In this document: positions 53,954 to 63,868 of the stretch, piece after piece
Layout of the letters: each line of letters begins with the position of its first letter
Position numbering within the stretch: the first letter of the stretch is position 1
Assembly (NCBI RefSeq): GCF_004117855.1
Contig: NZ_QWBW01000030.1
Location: forward strand, 1 to 64,000
Length of the DNA: 64,000 nucleotides
Direction: 5' to 3'
DNA from: Modicisalibacter coralii
Lineage (GTDB): Bacteria; Pseudomonadota; Gammaproteobacteria; Pseudomonadales; Halomonadaceae
Notes under the pieces: model-generated
Told to the model about the DNA's origin: nothing
Database searches by the model: none
The model's input: only the letters and a program-made list of their open reading frames with translations
Program-made: the position numbers and the translations under genes

Positions 53954-54580
53954 ATGCTCACCCTGCACTGCTTTGCCAACAGCCGCTCGCTGCGGGCGGC
54001 CTGGACGCTCGAGGAACTGGGCCTCGACTATCGCTGCCGGCACGTGGATCTGGCGGCGGGGGCCGGGCAGCGCGAGGACCATCTCGCCCTGCATCCCGAT
54101 GGCAAGGTGCCAGTCCTGGTCGACGACGACCTGACCCTGTTCGAATCGCTGGCGATCTGCCGGTATCTCGCCGACCGTTACGGGGCGGGGCGCCTGCTGC
54201 CCGAGGACACGGCCGGCCGGGCACAGGTCGATCAATGGCTGAGCTTTACCATCAGCGAGCTGGAACAGCCGCTGTGGACGCTGGGCAAGCATCGCTTCGC
54301 CCTGCCCGAGGCGCGGCGGGTGCCGGCGATCCTGCCCACCGCCGAATGGGAGTTCCAGCGCGCACTCGGGGCGTTGGCACGGCGTTTCGACGGCTCGGAC
54401 TGGCTGGTCCGGGGGGCCTTTTCGCTGGCCGACATCTTCGTCGGCCACACCTTGAGCTGGGCGCAGGCTTTCCAGCAGCCGCTGCCGGCGGCGCTCGATG
54501 CCTATCGCGAGCGCTGCATGGCGCGACCGGCCCTGGTCGCCGCCCGGGCGCGCGAGGCCGAACTCACCCCGGCCGAGTGA
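53954..54580 (+). CDS. Glutathione S-transferase family protein
   Basis: A 208-residue protein. The thioredoxin-like N-domain is LTLHCFANSRSLRAAWTLEELGLDYRCRHVDL, with HPDGKVPVLVDDDLTLFESLAICRYLADRYG containing the glutathione-binding VPVLVDD...ES. The all-helical C-domain has WLVRGAFSLADIFVGHTLSWA. Substrate unknown. It ends three bases before the convergent ABC exporter stop. Confidence 0.92.
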   Translation: MLTLHCFANSRSLRAAWTLEELGLDYRCRHVDLAAGAGQREDHLALHPDGKVPVLVDDDLTLFESLAICRYLADRYGAGRLLPEDTAGRAQVDQWLSFTISELEQPLWTLGKHRFALPEARRVPAILPTAEWEFQRALGALARRFDGSDWLVRGAFSLADIFVGHTLSWAQAFQQPLPAALDAYRERCMARPALVAARAREAELTPAE

Positions 54581-54583
54581 GGG

Positions 54584-56458
54584 TCAGGCGCGGTTGATGT
54601 CGGGGCGTGCCGCGGCGGTGTCGCGACTGTCGCCGGGTGCCAGGAACCCCCCCGACTGGCGCCGCCAGAGCCGGGCGTAGAGGCCATCGCGGGCGAGCAG
54701 CTCGTCGTGGCGCCCCTGCTCGACGATCGCCCCGCGGTCCATGACGATCAGTCGGTCCATGGCGGCGATGGTCGACAGCCGGTGGGCGATGGCGATCACC
54801 GTCTTGCCGGCCATCAGCGTCTCGAGGTTCTCCTGGATCGCCGCCTCGACGTCGGAATCCAGCGCCGACGTCGCCTCGTCGAGAATCAGGATCGGCGCGT
54901 CCTTGAGCATCACCCGGGCGATGGCGATACGCTGGCGCTGGCCGCCGGAGAGCTTGACCCCGCGCTCGCCGACGTGGGCGTCGAGCCCGCTGCGCCCCTG
55001 GCTGTCGCGCAGGCCGTCGAGGAAGGGCGTGACGTGGGCCTGGCGGGCCGCCTCGAGCACGCTCGCCTCGTCGGCGTCCGGGCGGCCGTAGAGCAGGTTG
55101 TCGCGCACCGAGCGGTGCAGCAGCGCGGTGTCCTGGGTGACCATGCCGATGGCCGCGCGCAGGCTTTCCTGGGTCACCCCGGCGATGTCCTGATCGTCGA
55201 TCAGGATGCGGCCGCCCTCCAGGTCGTGAAAGCGCAGCAGCAGGTTGACCAGCGTCGACTTGCCGGCGCCCGAGGGCCCGATCAGGCCGATACGCTCGCC
55301 GGGGCGAATGTCGAGCGAGAGATCCTCGATCACTCCGCCACCCTTGCCGTAGTGAAAGCGCACATGCTCGAAGCGCAGCCCGCCGCGCACGACCTGCAGG
55401 GCCCGGGCGTCGGGGGCGTCCTCGAGGGCGTGGGGCAGGGCCAGCGTGGTGATGCCGTCCTGCACCGTGCCGACGCTCTCGAACAGTGCCGAGACCTCCC
55501 ACATGATCCACTGCGACATCCCCCACAGCCGCAGTACCAGGCCGAGGGCGACCGCCACCGCGCCGACGCTCACCGCCGCCTCCCGCCACAGCACGATCGC
55601 CAGGGCCGCCACCGAGAACAGCAGCAGCGCATTGAGCACGTAGAGCGCGCCGTAGAACAGCGTCACCAGACGCATCTGGCGGTGCACCGTGCCCAGGAAG
55701 CCTCGCATGCCCTCGCGGGCGTAGCTCGCCTCGCGCCGGGCGTGGGAGAACAGCTTGACGGTCTGGATGTTGGTGTAGCTGTCGACGAGGCGCCCGGTCA
55801 TCCGCGAACGGGCGTCGGCCTGATCCTCGGCGACGTGTCCCAGGCGTGGCACGAACACGCGCAGCAGCACCAGGTAGCCGACCAGCCAGGCCGCCAGCGG
55901 CAGGGCCAGGCGCCAGTCGGTGGTGGCGACCAGCAACAAGGTGCCGAGAAAGTAGACGATCACGTAGTTGAGCACGTCGAACAGCTTGATCACGCACTCG
56001 CGGACCGCTAGTGAACTCTGCATCAGCTTGGTGGCGATGCGCCCGGCGAACTCCTCCTGATAGAAGCCCAGCGACTGCTCGAGCAGGTAGCGGTGGCCCT
56101 GCCAGCGGATGCGCATCGGGTAGTTGCCCATCAGCGTCTGCTGGTTGAGCAGTGAATGGGCGAAGACCATCGCCGGCAGGACGACCAGGACGAGTAGCGC
56201 CATGCCCGCGAGCTTGGCGCCCTGATCGGCGAGAAACGTCGCCCGGTCCTGGGCCGAGAGCCAGTCGACGATGTTGCCGAGAAAGCGGAACAGCCATACC
56301 TCGCTGACCGCGATCAGCGCCATCAGCACCGCCGAGATCGCCAGGTAGGGCCAGGCGCCGCGGGTGTAGTGCAGGCAGAAGGCGACCAGGGTATCGGGCG
56401 GCCGCGCGGGCTTCTCGGCGGGAAAGGGATCGAGTCGGTTTTCGAACCAGCGGAACAT
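54584..56458 (-). CDS. ABC exporter, fused permease-ATPase (MsbA-like)
   Basis: A 624-residue half-transporter: six membrane helices in the first ~340 residues, then the ATPase with Walker A GPSGAGKSTLVNLLLRF, signature LSGGQRQRIAIARVML and Walker B ILILDEATSALD, plus switch His in AIAHRLSTI. Such proteins export lipids, peptides or drugs as dimers. ATG 56458 (MFRWFENRLDPFP) matches the common start and has GAGG upstream. Substrate unknown. Confidence 0.92.
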   Translation of the reverse strand: MFRWFENRLDPFPAEKPARPPDTLVAFCLHYTRGAWPYLAISAVLMALIAVSEVWLFRFLGNIVDWLSAQDRATFLADQGAKLAGMALLVLVVLPAMVFAHSLLNQQTLMGNYPMRIRWQGHRYLLEQSLGFYQEEFAGRIATKLMQSSLAVRECVIKLFDVLNYVIVYFLGTLLLVATTDWRLALPLAAWLVGYLVLLRVFVPRLGHVAEDQADARSRMTGRLVDSYTNIQTVKLFSHARREASYAREGMRGFLGTVHRQMRLVTLFYGALYVLNALLLFSVAALAIVLWREAAVSVGAVAVALGLVLRLWGMSQWIMWEVSALFESVGTVQDGITTLALPHALEDAPDARALQVVRGGLRFEHVRFHYGKGGGVIEDLSLDIRPGERIGLIGPSGAGKSTLVNLLLRFHDLEGGRILIDDQDIAGVTQESLRAAIGMVTQDTALLHRSVRDNLLYGRPDADEASVLEAARQAHVTPFLDGLRDSQGRSGLDAHVGERGVKLSGGQRQRIAIARVMLKDAPILILDEATSALDSDVEAAIQENLETLMAGKTVIAIAHRLSTIAAMDRLIVMDRGAIVEQGRHDELLARDGLYARLWRRQSGGFLAPGDSRDTAAARPDINRA

Positions 56459-56508
56459 GCGGCAACCTCGTCCTTGATGGGCTAGTGGTCGGTGGCCAGG
56501 CGGGCCGG

Positions 56509-57105
56509 TCAGACGCTCGTCGCGGTGTCCCGGCCGACGCTCTCGTAGGGCTCGGCACGACGCGCCGTGCGCAGTGCCCGGGCCCACCAGGCGAGGCGCT
56601 CGAGCAGCAGCGCCAGGCGGCGATCCTCGCGCAGTGGAGCGTAGAGGGCGCCACCGGGCCCGAAACGCTCCCAGGCGTGGGCGAAGCTTACCGTGTCACC
56701 CAGCGTCACCGCATGCAGCGAGGCGAAAACCAGGCGCAACTGCTCGACCGCCCGCAGCCCGCCGGAGGCGCCGCCATAGGCGACGAAGCCCACCGGCTTG
56801 GCCTGCCAGGCGTCGTGCACCGTGTCGAGCAGCGCCTTGAGCGCGGCCGTGTAGCCATGATTGTACTCCGGCGTGACGATCAGGAAGGCATCGGCCGCAG
56901 CCAGCCGTTCTTCGAGGTGCCCCCATGCCGCCCGCGGCAGGGGCTGGTCGCGAACCGACAGCGGCAGTTCGGCGGGGTCGATGACATCGACCTCGAAGCC
57001 GCCGTGGGCGGCCAGCTGGCGGCACGTCCAGCCGGCGACCCGGTCGCAGAAGCGTCGGTGACGGGCGCTGCCGAGAATCAGGGCGAGCTTGAGCGGTGCG
57101 GGCAT
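56509..57105 (-). CDS. NADPH-dependent FMN reductase, SoxR-controlled candidate
   Basis: A 198-residue flavodoxin-like reductase: [47 protein letters not shown] and [22 protein letters not shown], the NADPH-dependent FMN/quinone reductase family. It is divergent from soxR, and its -35/-10 have the long 19-base spacing with a SoxR operator inside, so induction by redox-cycling agents is expected. RBS AGGAG. Confidence 0.9.
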   Translation of the reverse strand: MPAPLKLALILGSARHRRFCDRVAGWTCRQLAAHGGFEVDVIDPAELPLSVRDQPLPRAAWGHLEERLAAADAFLIVTPEYNHGYTAALKALLDTVHDAWQAKPVGFVAYGGASGGLRAVEQLRLVFASLHAVTLGDTVSFAHAWERFGPGGALYAPLREDRRLALLLERLAWWARALRTARRAEPYESVGRDTATSV

Positions 57106-57141
57106 GGCGAGGCTCCTTTGACGTGACGGGCGACGTCGAGC

Positions 57142-57172
57142 ACTCTAGAACCTCGAGTAAACTTGAGGTCAA
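57142..57172 (-). promoter_or_regulatory. SoxR operator within the FMN-reductase promoter
   Basis: CCTCGAGTAAACTTGAGG (57151-57168) matches the SoxR consensus CCTCAAGTTAACTTGAGG. On the minus strand TTGACC (-35) and TAGAGT (-10) are 19 bases apart with the operator between, the stretched spacing of MerR-family-activated promoters. Confidence 0.9.
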
Positions 57173-57176
57173 GGCC

Positions 57177-57632
57177 ATGGGACGACGGCTCGATCCCCGC
57201 AAGCGCGAACTCTCGGTCGGCGAGGTCGCGGCGCGCTGCGGCGTCGCGGTATCGACGTTGCACTTCTACGAGAGCAAGGGGTTGATCGAATCCTGGCGCA
57301 ACGCCGGCAACCAGCGGCGTTACACCCGTGACGTGCTGCGCCGGGTGGCGATCATCAAGATCGCCCAGCGCACCGGGGTGCCATTGGCCGAGATCGGCGC
57401 GGCCCTGGCGACCCTGCCGCCGGGACGCACGCCCACCGCCGATGACTGGCGCCGCCTGTCGGCCGACTGGCGCGAGTCGCTGCAGGCGCGGATCGATGCG
57501 CTGAGCAAGCTACGCGATCAACTCGACGGCTGTATCGGCTGCGGTTGTCTGTCGCTGGAGAGCTGCCCGCTGCGCAACCCCGAGGATGTGCTGGGCGCGA
57601 CGGCGAGCGGGGCGCGGCGGCTCGAGACGTGA
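57177..57632 (+). CDS. soxR: Redox-sensitive transcriptional activator SoxR
   Basis: A 151-residue MerR-family regulator. The helix-turn-helix is [26 protein letters not shown]; the wing is [14 protein letters not shown]. The [2Fe-2S] motif is [12 protein letters not shown], with cysteines at 119, 122, 124 and 130. It senses redox-cycling compounds. Start 57177 ([12 protein letters not shown]) fits the family; the upstream frame runs into the operator. Outside enterobacteria SoxR typically regulates such neighbours directly rather than soxS. Confidence 0.96.
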   Translation: MGRRLDPRKRELSVGEVAARCGVAVSTLHFYESKGLIESWRNAGNQRRYTRDVLRRVAIIKIAQRTGVPLAEIGAALATLPPGRTPTADDWRRLSADWRESLQARIDALSKLRDQLDGCIGCGCLSLESCPLRNPEDVLGATASGARRLET

Positions 57633-57648
57633 GCCGCCGGCGGGAGCC

Positions 57649-58581
57649 TTACGGGCGATAGCGGATGCCGTCGACGTGGCGGTCGATGCGGGTGCCGGCC
57701 CGGCCCTGGACGATGGCCTCGATGTCGGCCAGGGCGCCGATCGTCGCGGGCCGGCCGGTGTGTCTGGCGAAATCGCAGGCGGCCTGGATCTTGGGCGCCA
57801 TGGAGCCCTCGGCGAATTCGTGGCCATCCAGCGCCTCGGGCGAGGCCTGGGCGATCGCCCGGCGCGACGGGCTCTGCCAGTCGACATAGGCGGCGTCGAC
57901 ATCGGTGGCGATGATCAACAGGTCGGCATCGAGCTGCTCGGCGAGCAGCGCCGAACAACGATCCTTGTCGATCACCGCTTCGATACCCTGCAACTGGCCT
58001 GCCGCGTCGTAGGCGGTGGGGATGCCCCCGCCCCCGGCGCAGATCACCACGCTGCCCTTTTCCAGCAGCCAGCGTATCGGCCGGATGGCGAAGATGCGCT
58101 GTGGCCGGGGGCTGGCCACGACGCGCCGATAGCGGTCGCCGTCGGCGGCGATGGACCAGTTCTTCTCGCGGGCCAGTCGCTCGGCCTCCTCGCGGGAGTA
58201 GACCGGGCCGATCGGCTTGGTGGGGTGATGGAAGGCGGGGTCGTCGGCGTCCACCTCGACCTGGGTGAGCAGGGTGGCCAGCGGGGTCTCGGCGGGCAGC
58301 AGGTTGCCCAGTTCCTGCTCGATGACGTAACCGATCATGCCCTCGGTCTCGGCGTCGAGCACGTCCAGGGGGTAGGGCTCGACGGCCTCGTAGGCGGCGC
58401 CCTGCAGTGCCAGCAGGCCGACCTGGGGGCCGTTGCCGTGGGCGACGACCAGCTCGTTGCCCGGGGCGATGCGGGCCAGTTGCCGGCAGGCGAGACGAAT
58501 GTTGTCGCGCTGGGCCTCGGCCGTGAGCGGCTCCCCCCGGCGCAGCAGGGCATTGCCGCCCAGGGCGACGACGATACGCAT
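57649..58581 (-). CDS. arcC: Carbamate kinase
   Basis: A 310-residue enzyme converting carbamoyl phosphate plus ADP to ATP, ammonia and CO2, the energy step of arginine fermentation. It starts [18 protein letters not shown] and includes [22 protein letters not shown] and the catalytic [16 protein letters not shown]. Last gene of arcDABC, 80 bases after arcB. Confidence 0.96.
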   Translation of the reverse strand: MRIVVALGGNALLRRGEPLTAEAQRDNIRLACRQLARIAPGNELVVAHGNGPQVGLLALQGAAYEAVEPYPLDVLDAETEGMIGYVIEQELGNLLPAETPLATLLTQVEVDADDPAFHHPTKPIGPVYSREEAERLAREKNWSIAADGDRYRRVVASPRPQRIFAIRPIRWLLEKGSVVICAGGGGIPTAYDAAGQLQGIEAVIDKDRCSALLAEQLDADLLIIATDVDAAYVDWQSPSRRAIAQASPEALDGHEFAEGSMAPKIQAACDFARHTGRPATIGALADIEAIVQGRAGTRIDRHVDGIRYRP

Positions 58582-58661
58582 GGCGTGTCTCCTGTCAGTC
58601 GATGGTCGACCGCCGCGACGCTGGCGCCGGGCGGTCCTTGTCCCGCAGCGATCGCCCGCGC

Positions 58662-59672
58662 TCAGCGCTCGCCGAGCGTCGCGACCAGCACCGCCTTGAT
58701 GGTGTGCATGCGGTTTTCCGCCTGCTCGAAGGCGATGCAGGCGGGCGACTCGAACACCTCGTCGGTCACTTCCACGCCCTGGGCGAGTTCCGGGCGGCGC
58801 TCGGCGAGTCGGGCGCCGACCTTGGTCTCGGCGTTGTGCAGGGCGGGCAGGCAGTGCATGAAGCGCACGCGCGGGTTGTCGGCGGCCTCGAGCAGTGCGC
58901 GGTTGACCTGATAGGGCAGCAGTTCGTCGATGCGCTCGTCCCAGGTTTCCAACGGCTCGCCCATCGAGACCCAGACGTCGGTGTGGATGAAGTCGACGTG
59001 TTCGACGGCGGCGCGGGGATCCTCGGTCAGTGTCAGGCGCGCCCCGCTGGTCGCGGCGATCGCCCGGCAGGCCTCGAGGTGCTCGGCGGGCGGCCAGAGC
59101 GCCTTGGGCGCGGCGATGCGCACGTCCATGCCCAGCTTGGCGCCGATCAGCAGCAGCGAGCGCCCCATGTTGTTGCGGGCATCGCCGAGGTAGGCGTAGC
59201 GGATCTCGTGGAGTGGCTTGTCGCTGTGTTCGCGCATGGTCAGCACGTCGGCGAGCATCTGCGTGGGGTGGTAGTCGTCGGTCAGACCGTTGTAGACCGG
59301 CACCCCGGCGTAGCGCGCCAGCGTCTCGACGGTCGCCTGGGCGAAGCCGCGGTACTCGATGGCGTCGTACATCCGCCCCAGTACCCGGGCGGTGTCCTTC
59401 ATGGTTTCCTTGTGACCGATCTGCGACGAGGTGGGGTCGATGTAGGTGACGTTGGCGCCCTGGTCGTAGGCGGCGACCTCGAAGGCGCAGCGCGTGCGGG
59501 TCGAGGTCTTCTCGAAGATCAGCGCGATGTTCTTGCCGACGAGATGGCGACGTTCGGTGCCGGCGTAGCGGGCGCGCTTGAGGTCCCGCGACAGGTCGAG
59601 CAGGAAATGCAGTTCCCGCTCGCTGTAGTCGATCAGGTTGAGCAGGCTGCGGTTGCGCAGGTTGAAGGCCAT
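58662..59672 (-). CDS. arcB: Ornithine carbamoyltransferase, catabolic
   Basis: A 336-residue carbamoyltransferase. The carbamoyl-phosphate motif is [21 protein letters not shown], the ornithine-binding segment is VWVSMGEP, and the catalytic MHCLPALHN is present. Position between arcA and arcC identifies it as the catabolic enzyme running citrulline phosphorolysis. RBS GAGGAGGG. It starts 13 bases after arcA. Confidence 0.95.
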   Translation of the reverse strand: MAFNLRNRSLLNLIDYSERELHFLLDLSRDLKRARYAGTERRHLVGKNIALIFEKTSTRTRCAFEVAAYDQGANVTYIDPTSSQIGHKETMKDTARVLGRMYDAIEYRGFAQATVETLARYAGVPVYNGLTDDYHPTQMLADVLTMREHSDKPLHEIRYAYLGDARNNMGRSLLLIGAKLGMDVRIAAPKALWPPAEHLEACRAIAATSGARLTLTEDPRAAVEHVDFIHTDVWVSMGEPLETWDERIDELLPYQVNRALLEAADNPRVRFMHCLPALHNAETKVGARLAERRPELAQGVEVTDEVFESPACIAFEQAENRMHTIKAVLVATLGER

Positions 59673-59685
59673 GACGGGTCCCTCC

Positions 59686-60942
59686 TCAGTAGTCGATGGG
59701 GTCGCGAACGATCGGGCAGGTCATGCAGTGGCCGCCGCCGCGGCCGCGCCCCAGTTCGCTGGCGTCGATGGTGATGACCTCCACGCCGGCCTTGCGCAAC
59801 TGCGTGTTGGTGTAGGTGTTGCGGTCGTAGCCAATCACCACGCCGGGCTCCAGGGCGACGACATTGTTGCCGTCGTCCCATTGCTCCCGCTCGGCCTCGA
59901 AGCTGTCGCCGCCGGTCTTCACCACGCGCAGGGCGGGCAGGCCGAGGGCCTCGGCGACCACCTCGAGCAGGCCGCGCGTCTCGCGGCGCACGTCGATGCC
60001 GCCGGGCTTGCCGGCGTCGGGATACAGGCTGAAGGCGACGATGCCCTCGACCACTTCGGGGAAGATGGTCACCAGGTCGCGGTCGCAGAAGGTGAACACC
60101 GTGTCGAGGTGCATCGAGGCGCGCGAGCGCGGCAGGCCGGCGACGATGACCCGTTCCACGGCCTCGTGATCGAACAGCGTCCGGGCGAGCTGGCCGATGG
60201 CCTGGCGCGAGCTGCGCTCGCCCATGCCGATCAGCACCACGCCGTTGCCCAGCGGCATGACGTCACCGCCTTCCAGCGAGGCGGGGCCATGGTCGATGTC
60301 GGGGTCGCCGTACCAGATCGGGAATTCCTGCTCGGCGAAGAGCGGGTGGAAGCGGTAGATCGCCGCGGCGAGCAGGGTTTCCTGACGACGCGCCGGCCAG
60401 AACATCGGGTTCAGGGTCACGCCGCCGTTTATCCAGCAGGTGGTGTCGCGGGTGAACTGGGTGTTGGGCAGGGGCGGCAGGATGAAGCTCGAGTGCCCCA
60501 GGTAATCGCGGAACATGCCGAGAATCTCGCCGCCGTGGGTGCCCGCCATGTCGTCGGGCGTGACCCCGCCGATCAGGAACTCGGCCAGCCGCGGCGCCTC
60601 GAGTTCTTCCAGCCAGGCGCGCACCTCCTGCTGCAGGCCGAGGCCCACCCGGTCGACCGTCACCTTGCGGTCGAGCAGCCACTGGCGCGCCCGCGCGTCG
60701 GCGACGGTCTCGGCCAGCAGATCGTGCATTTCCAGCACTTCCACGTCGCGCTCGCGCATCTTGGTGACGAAGTCGAAGTGATCGCGCTTGGCCTGGCTGA
60801 CCCAGATGACGTCGTCGAACAGCAGGTCGTCGCAGTTGGCCGGGGTCAAACGCCGGTGAGCGAGTCCCGGCGAGCAGACCATGACCCGGCGCAGCTTGCC
60901 GATCTCGGAGTACACGCCGGGGGAAAGCGCGGTAACTGACAT
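59686..60942 (-). CDS. arcA: Arginine deiminase
   Basis: A 418-residue deiminase converting arginine to citrulline and ammonia. It contains [72 protein letters not shown] and the catalytic Cys406 in [10 protein letters not shown]. Length and ending equal the Pseudomonas enzyme. Confidence 0.97.
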   Translation of the reverse strand: MSVTALSPGVYSEIGKLRRVMVCSPGLAHRRLTPANCDDLLFDDVIWVSQAKRDHFDFVTKMRERDVEVLEMHDLLAETVADARARQWLLDRKVTVDRVGLGLQQEVRAWLEELEAPRLAEFLIGGVTPDDMAGTHGGEILGMFRDYLGHSSFILPPLPNTQFTRDTTCWINGGVTLNPMFWPARRQETLLAAAIYRFHPLFAEQEFPIWYGDPDIDHGPASLEGGDVMPLGNGVVLIGMGERSSRQAIGQLARTLFDHEAVERVIVAGLPRSRASMHLDTVFTFCDRDLVTIFPEVVEGIVAFSLYPDAGKPGGIDVRRETRGLLEVVAEALGLPALRVVKTGGDSFEAEREQWDDGNNVVALEPGVVIGYDRNTYTNTQLRKAGVEVITIDASELGRGRGGGHCMTCPIVRDPIDY

Positions 60943-60985
60943 GGCGAAGGTCCTCAGTGGCGGTGGAAAGGGGAAACGGGGCGCG

Positions 60986-62413
60986 TCACAGGCTCAGCAA
61001 ACCGCTGTAGAGCCCGTAGATGGCCAGCAGGGCGCCGAGCAACACCAGCGCGACGATGCCCTTCTCGACGGTCGTGAAGACCGGCTGGCCCTGTTCGCGG
61101 CGGGCCTTGGCGAAGAACAGCGCCCCCGGTGCATAGAGCAGGGCCGAGAGCAGCACGTACTGGATGCCGCCGGCGTAGACCAGCCAGACGGCGTACAGCG
61201 TGGCGATCAGGGCGACGACGATGTCGCGGCGACGCTCGCCGGGCGCGTTCTGGTAGGTCTCGCCGCGCAGGCCCAGCAGCAGGGCGTAGGCGGCCGACCA
61301 GAAGTAGGGAACCAGGATCATCGACGTCGCCAGGTAGAGCAGGCTCAGGTAGGTCGATTCGTTGAACAGGGTCAGCACCAGGAACAGCTGGATCAGGCCA
61401 TTGGACAGCCACAGCGCGTTGGCCGGCACCTGGCGGGCGTTCTCGCGCTTGAGGAAGGCCGGCATGGTGTCGTCGCGGGCCGCGGCATGCAGGATCTCGG
61501 CACACAATAGCGTCCAGGAGAGCAGCGCCCCGCTCAGCGAGACGATCAGGCCGATGCCGATCAACACCGCGCCCCAGTGACCCACCACGTGTTCCAGCAC
61601 GCCGGCCATCGAGGGGTTGCCGAGCCCGGCCAGCTCGGGCTGGGACAGCACGCCCATCGACAGCACGTTGACCAGGACCAGCACCAGCAGGACGCCGACG
61701 AAGCCGATCACGGTGGCCCGGCCGACGTCGCGACGGCGTTCGGCGCGGGCCGAGTAGACGCTGGCGCCCTCGATGCCGATGAACACCCACACGGTGACCA
61801 GCATCATGTTGCGTACCTGGTTCATGACGCCGCCCAGATCGGGGGATTGCAGGCCCCAGAAATCCCGGGTGAAGACGTCCCAGCGGAAGGCGGTGGCGAC
61901 CAGCACGATGAACAGCAGCAGCGGCACCAGCTTGGCGACGGTGGTGACCAGGTTGACGAAGGCGGCCTCGCGGATGCCGCGCAGCACCAGAAAGTGCACG
62001 CCCCAGAGTACCAGCGAGGCGGCGACGATCGCGGGCAGGTTGTTGCCCTCGCCGAAGATCGGGAAGAAGATCCCCAGGGTACTGAACAGCAGCACGAAAT
62101 AGCTGACGTTGCCGATCCAGGCGCTGATCCAGTAGCCCCACGCCGAGGAGAAGCCCATGTAGGCGCCGAAGCCCGCCCTGGCGTAGGCATAGACGCCGGC
62201 GTCGAGTTCCGGCTTGCGGTTGGCCAGGCTCTGGAAGACGAAGGCCAGTGCCAGCATGCCCACCGCGGTGATGGCCCAGCCGATCAGGATGGCCCCGGCG
62301 CCGGCGCTGGCCGCCATGTTCTGGGGCAGTGAAAAGATTCCCCCGCCGATCATCGATCCCACGACCAGCGCGATCAGCGCGCCGAGCTTCAGTCGAGGTG
62401 GCGTCACGGCCAT
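60986..62413 (-). CDS. arcD: Arginine/ornithine antiporter
   Basis: A 475-residue APC-family transporter with about 13 membrane segments: [34 protein letters not shown] near the N-terminus, [34 protein letters not shown] and a later [14 protein letters not shown]. It exchanges arginine for ornithine. ATG 62413 is favoured over 62443 because GGGAGAG lies five bases ahead. First gene of arcDABC, with two Anr/Fnr-like sites upstream. Confidence 0.95.
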   Translation of the reverse strand: MAVTPPRLKLGALIALVVGSMIGGGIFSLPQNMAASAGAGAILIGWAITAVGMLALAFVFQSLANRKPELDAGVYAYARAGFGAYMGFSSAWGYWISAWIGNVSYFVLLFSTLGIFFPIFGEGNNLPAIVAASLVLWGVHFLVLRGIREAAFVNLVTTVAKLVPLLLFIVLVATAFRWDVFTRDFWGLQSPDLGGVMNQVRNMMLVTVWVFIGIEGASVYSARAERRRDVGRATVIGFVGVLLVLVLVNVLSMGVLSQPELAGLGNPSMAGVLEHVVGHWGAVLIGIGLIVSLSGALLSWTLLCAEILHAAARDDTMPAFLKRENARQVPANALWLSNGLIQLFLVLTLFNESTYLSLLYLATSMILVPYFWSAAYALLLGLRGETYQNAPGERRRDIVVALIATLYAVWLVYAGGIQYVLLSALLYAPGALFFAKARREQGQPVFTTVEKGIVALVLLGALLAIYGLYSGLLSL

Positions 62414-62429
62414 GACGGCTCTCCCTGCG

Positions 62430-62443
62430 TTGATGAATGTCAA
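62430..62443. promoter_or_regulatory. Anr/Fnr-like box 1 upstream of arcD
   Basis: Minus strand TTGACATTCATCAA matches TTGAT-N4-ATCAA with one mismatch. It lies 17 bases upstream of the arcD ATG, close enough to overlap the promoter or leader. Confidence 0.6.
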
Positions 62444-62475
62444 CGCCAGTCTAGAGCGAGCCGGGAGGGGGCGGG

Positions 62476-62489
62476 CTGATATGGATCAA
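62476..62489. promoter_or_regulatory. Anr/Fnr-like box 2 upstream of arcD
   Basis: Minus strand TTGATCCATATCAG matches TTGAT-N4-ATCAA with one mismatch, 63 bases upstream of the ATG. Anaerobic activation by an Fnr/Anr protein is known for arcDABC in Pseudomonas. Confidence 0.75.
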
Positions 62490-62526
62490 CCCGGATGGAT
62501 TGAAGCGCCGGTCGGGGCCGTGGTCG

Positions 62527-63186
62527 TCAGGCGAGCACGGCGTTGTAGACCGCCAGGTAGTGGCAGACGCTGCCGCCCAGCACGAACAGGTGCCAGATGA
62601 CGTGGTGGAAGGGGATGGCGCGGATCGCGTAGAACAGCACCCCCACGGTGTAGGTGATGCCGCCGGCGATCAGCAGGTCCAGGCTGGTCGCGGAGAGCGC
62701 GCGGCCCATTTCGCCCGAGGCGACCACGATCAGCCAGCCCATCAGCAGGTAGACGGCGACCCGCAGCACGCCGAAGCGCTGCGGCCAGATCAGCTTCAGG
62801 GCGATGCCGCCGAGGGCCAGCGTCCAGATCACCGCCAGCAGCGTCCAGCCCAGCGGCCCGCGCAGGTTGACCAGCAGGAAGGGCGTGTAGGTGCCGGCGA
62901 TCAACGCATAGATGGCGCAGTGATCGAGGATCTTGAAGGCGCGCTTGAGGCGCGGATGGCGAAAGCCGTGATAGAGCGTCGAGGCGGTGTAGAGCAGCAC
63001 CAGGGTGGCGCCGTAGAGACTGACGCCGACGATCTTCCAGGGGTCGACGTGGGCCGCCAGGCTGGCGAGCACGATCAGCACCACCATGCCGGCCAGGCTC
63101 AGCGCGGCGCCGATGCCGTGGCTGATGCTGTGCAGGGACTCCTCGAGAAGACTGTAGGTCGTGTCGTCAGTGGGCTCGGAACTCAT
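62527..63186 (-). CDS. trhA: Hemolysin III / TrhA-family membrane protein
   Basis: A 219-residue PAQR-superfamily protein with seven membrane segments: the family start EESLHSISHGIGAALSLAG, ASTLYHGFRHPRLKRAFKILDHCAIYALIAGTYTPFLL with zinc-type His/Asp, and PFHHVIWHLFVLGGSVCHYLAV. The E. coli homologue YqfA/TrhA is linked to membrane energetics. It carries no true haemolysin evidence. ATG 63186 is chosen as the natural N-terminus. Confidence 0.9.
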   Translation of the reverse strand: MSSEPTDDTTYSLLEESLHSISHGIGAALSLAGMVVLIVLASLAAHVDPWKIVGVSLYGATLVLLYTASTLYHGFRHPRLKRAFKILDHCAIYALIAGTYTPFLLVNLRGPLGWTLLAVIWTLALGGIALKLIWPQRFGVLRVAVYLLMGWLIVVASGEMGRALSATSLDLLIAGGITYTVGVLFYAIRAIPFHHVIWHLFVLGGSVCHYLAVYNAVLA

Positions 63187-63232
63187 CGTTGCGCCTCCCG
63201 CATGGCAAGCCGGGTGCGCGATCGCAGCGCGC

Positions 63233-63868
63233 TCAGGGCTTGCGTTCGATATCCACATCGCCGGCCGGGGTGAAGTCGTCGAGTGCCATCATGTGGCCCA
63301 GCTTGCCGGCCTTGGTCGACAGGTAGTGCTCGTTGTGGGGGTTTCGACCGGTGGTCAGCGGCACGCGTTCACTGATGGTCACGCCGTCCCGGGTCAGGGC
63401 GTCGACCTTGCGCGGATTGTTGGTCATCAGGCGCAGCGACGAGACGCCCAGATGCTCGAGCATCGGCACGCACAGGTCGTAGCGGCGCAGGTCGGCGCCG
63501 AAGCCCAGGTGCTCGTTGGCCTCCACCGTATCATAGCCCTGATCCTGCAGATGATAGGCGCGGATCTTGTTGAGCAGGCCGATGCCGCGCCCCTCCTGGC
63601 GCAGGTAGAGCAGCACGCCACGGCCTTCCGCGGCGATGCGCTTGAGCGCCTCCTGAAGCTGGTAGCCGCAGTCGCAGCGCATCGAGAACAGCGCGTCGCC
63701 GGTCAGGCATTCGGAGTGGACGCGCCCCAGCACGGGCTCGCCGATCGCCACGTCGCCGAGCGTCAGGGCGATGTGGTCCTTGCCGGTGGCCTCGTCCTCG
63801 AAGCCGTGCATGGTAAAGGTGGCCCAGGGGGTGGGGAGCCTGGAGGCGGCGATGAAGCGAATCGTCAC
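63233..63868 (-). CDS. ribA: GTP cyclohydrolase II
   Basis: A 211-residue enzyme of riboflavin synthesis. It contains [36 protein letters not shown] with the three zinc cysteines (C-x10-C-x-C), and [27 protein letters not shown]. The start is GTG 63868, preceded by GAGGGTAACC; the open frame extends upstream but the family begins here. Single-domain RibA, not fused to RibB. Confidence 0.94.
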   Translation of the reverse strand: MTIRFIAASRLPTPWATFTMHGFEDEATGKDHIALTLGDVAIGEPVLGRVHSECLTGDALFSMRCDCGYQLQEALKRIAAEGRGVLLYLRQEGRGIGLLNKIRAYHLQDQGYDTVEANEHLGFGADLRRYDLCVPMLEHLGVSSLRLMTNNPRKVDALTRDGVTISERVPLTTGRNPHNEHYLSTKAGKLGHMMALDDFTPAGDVDIERKP

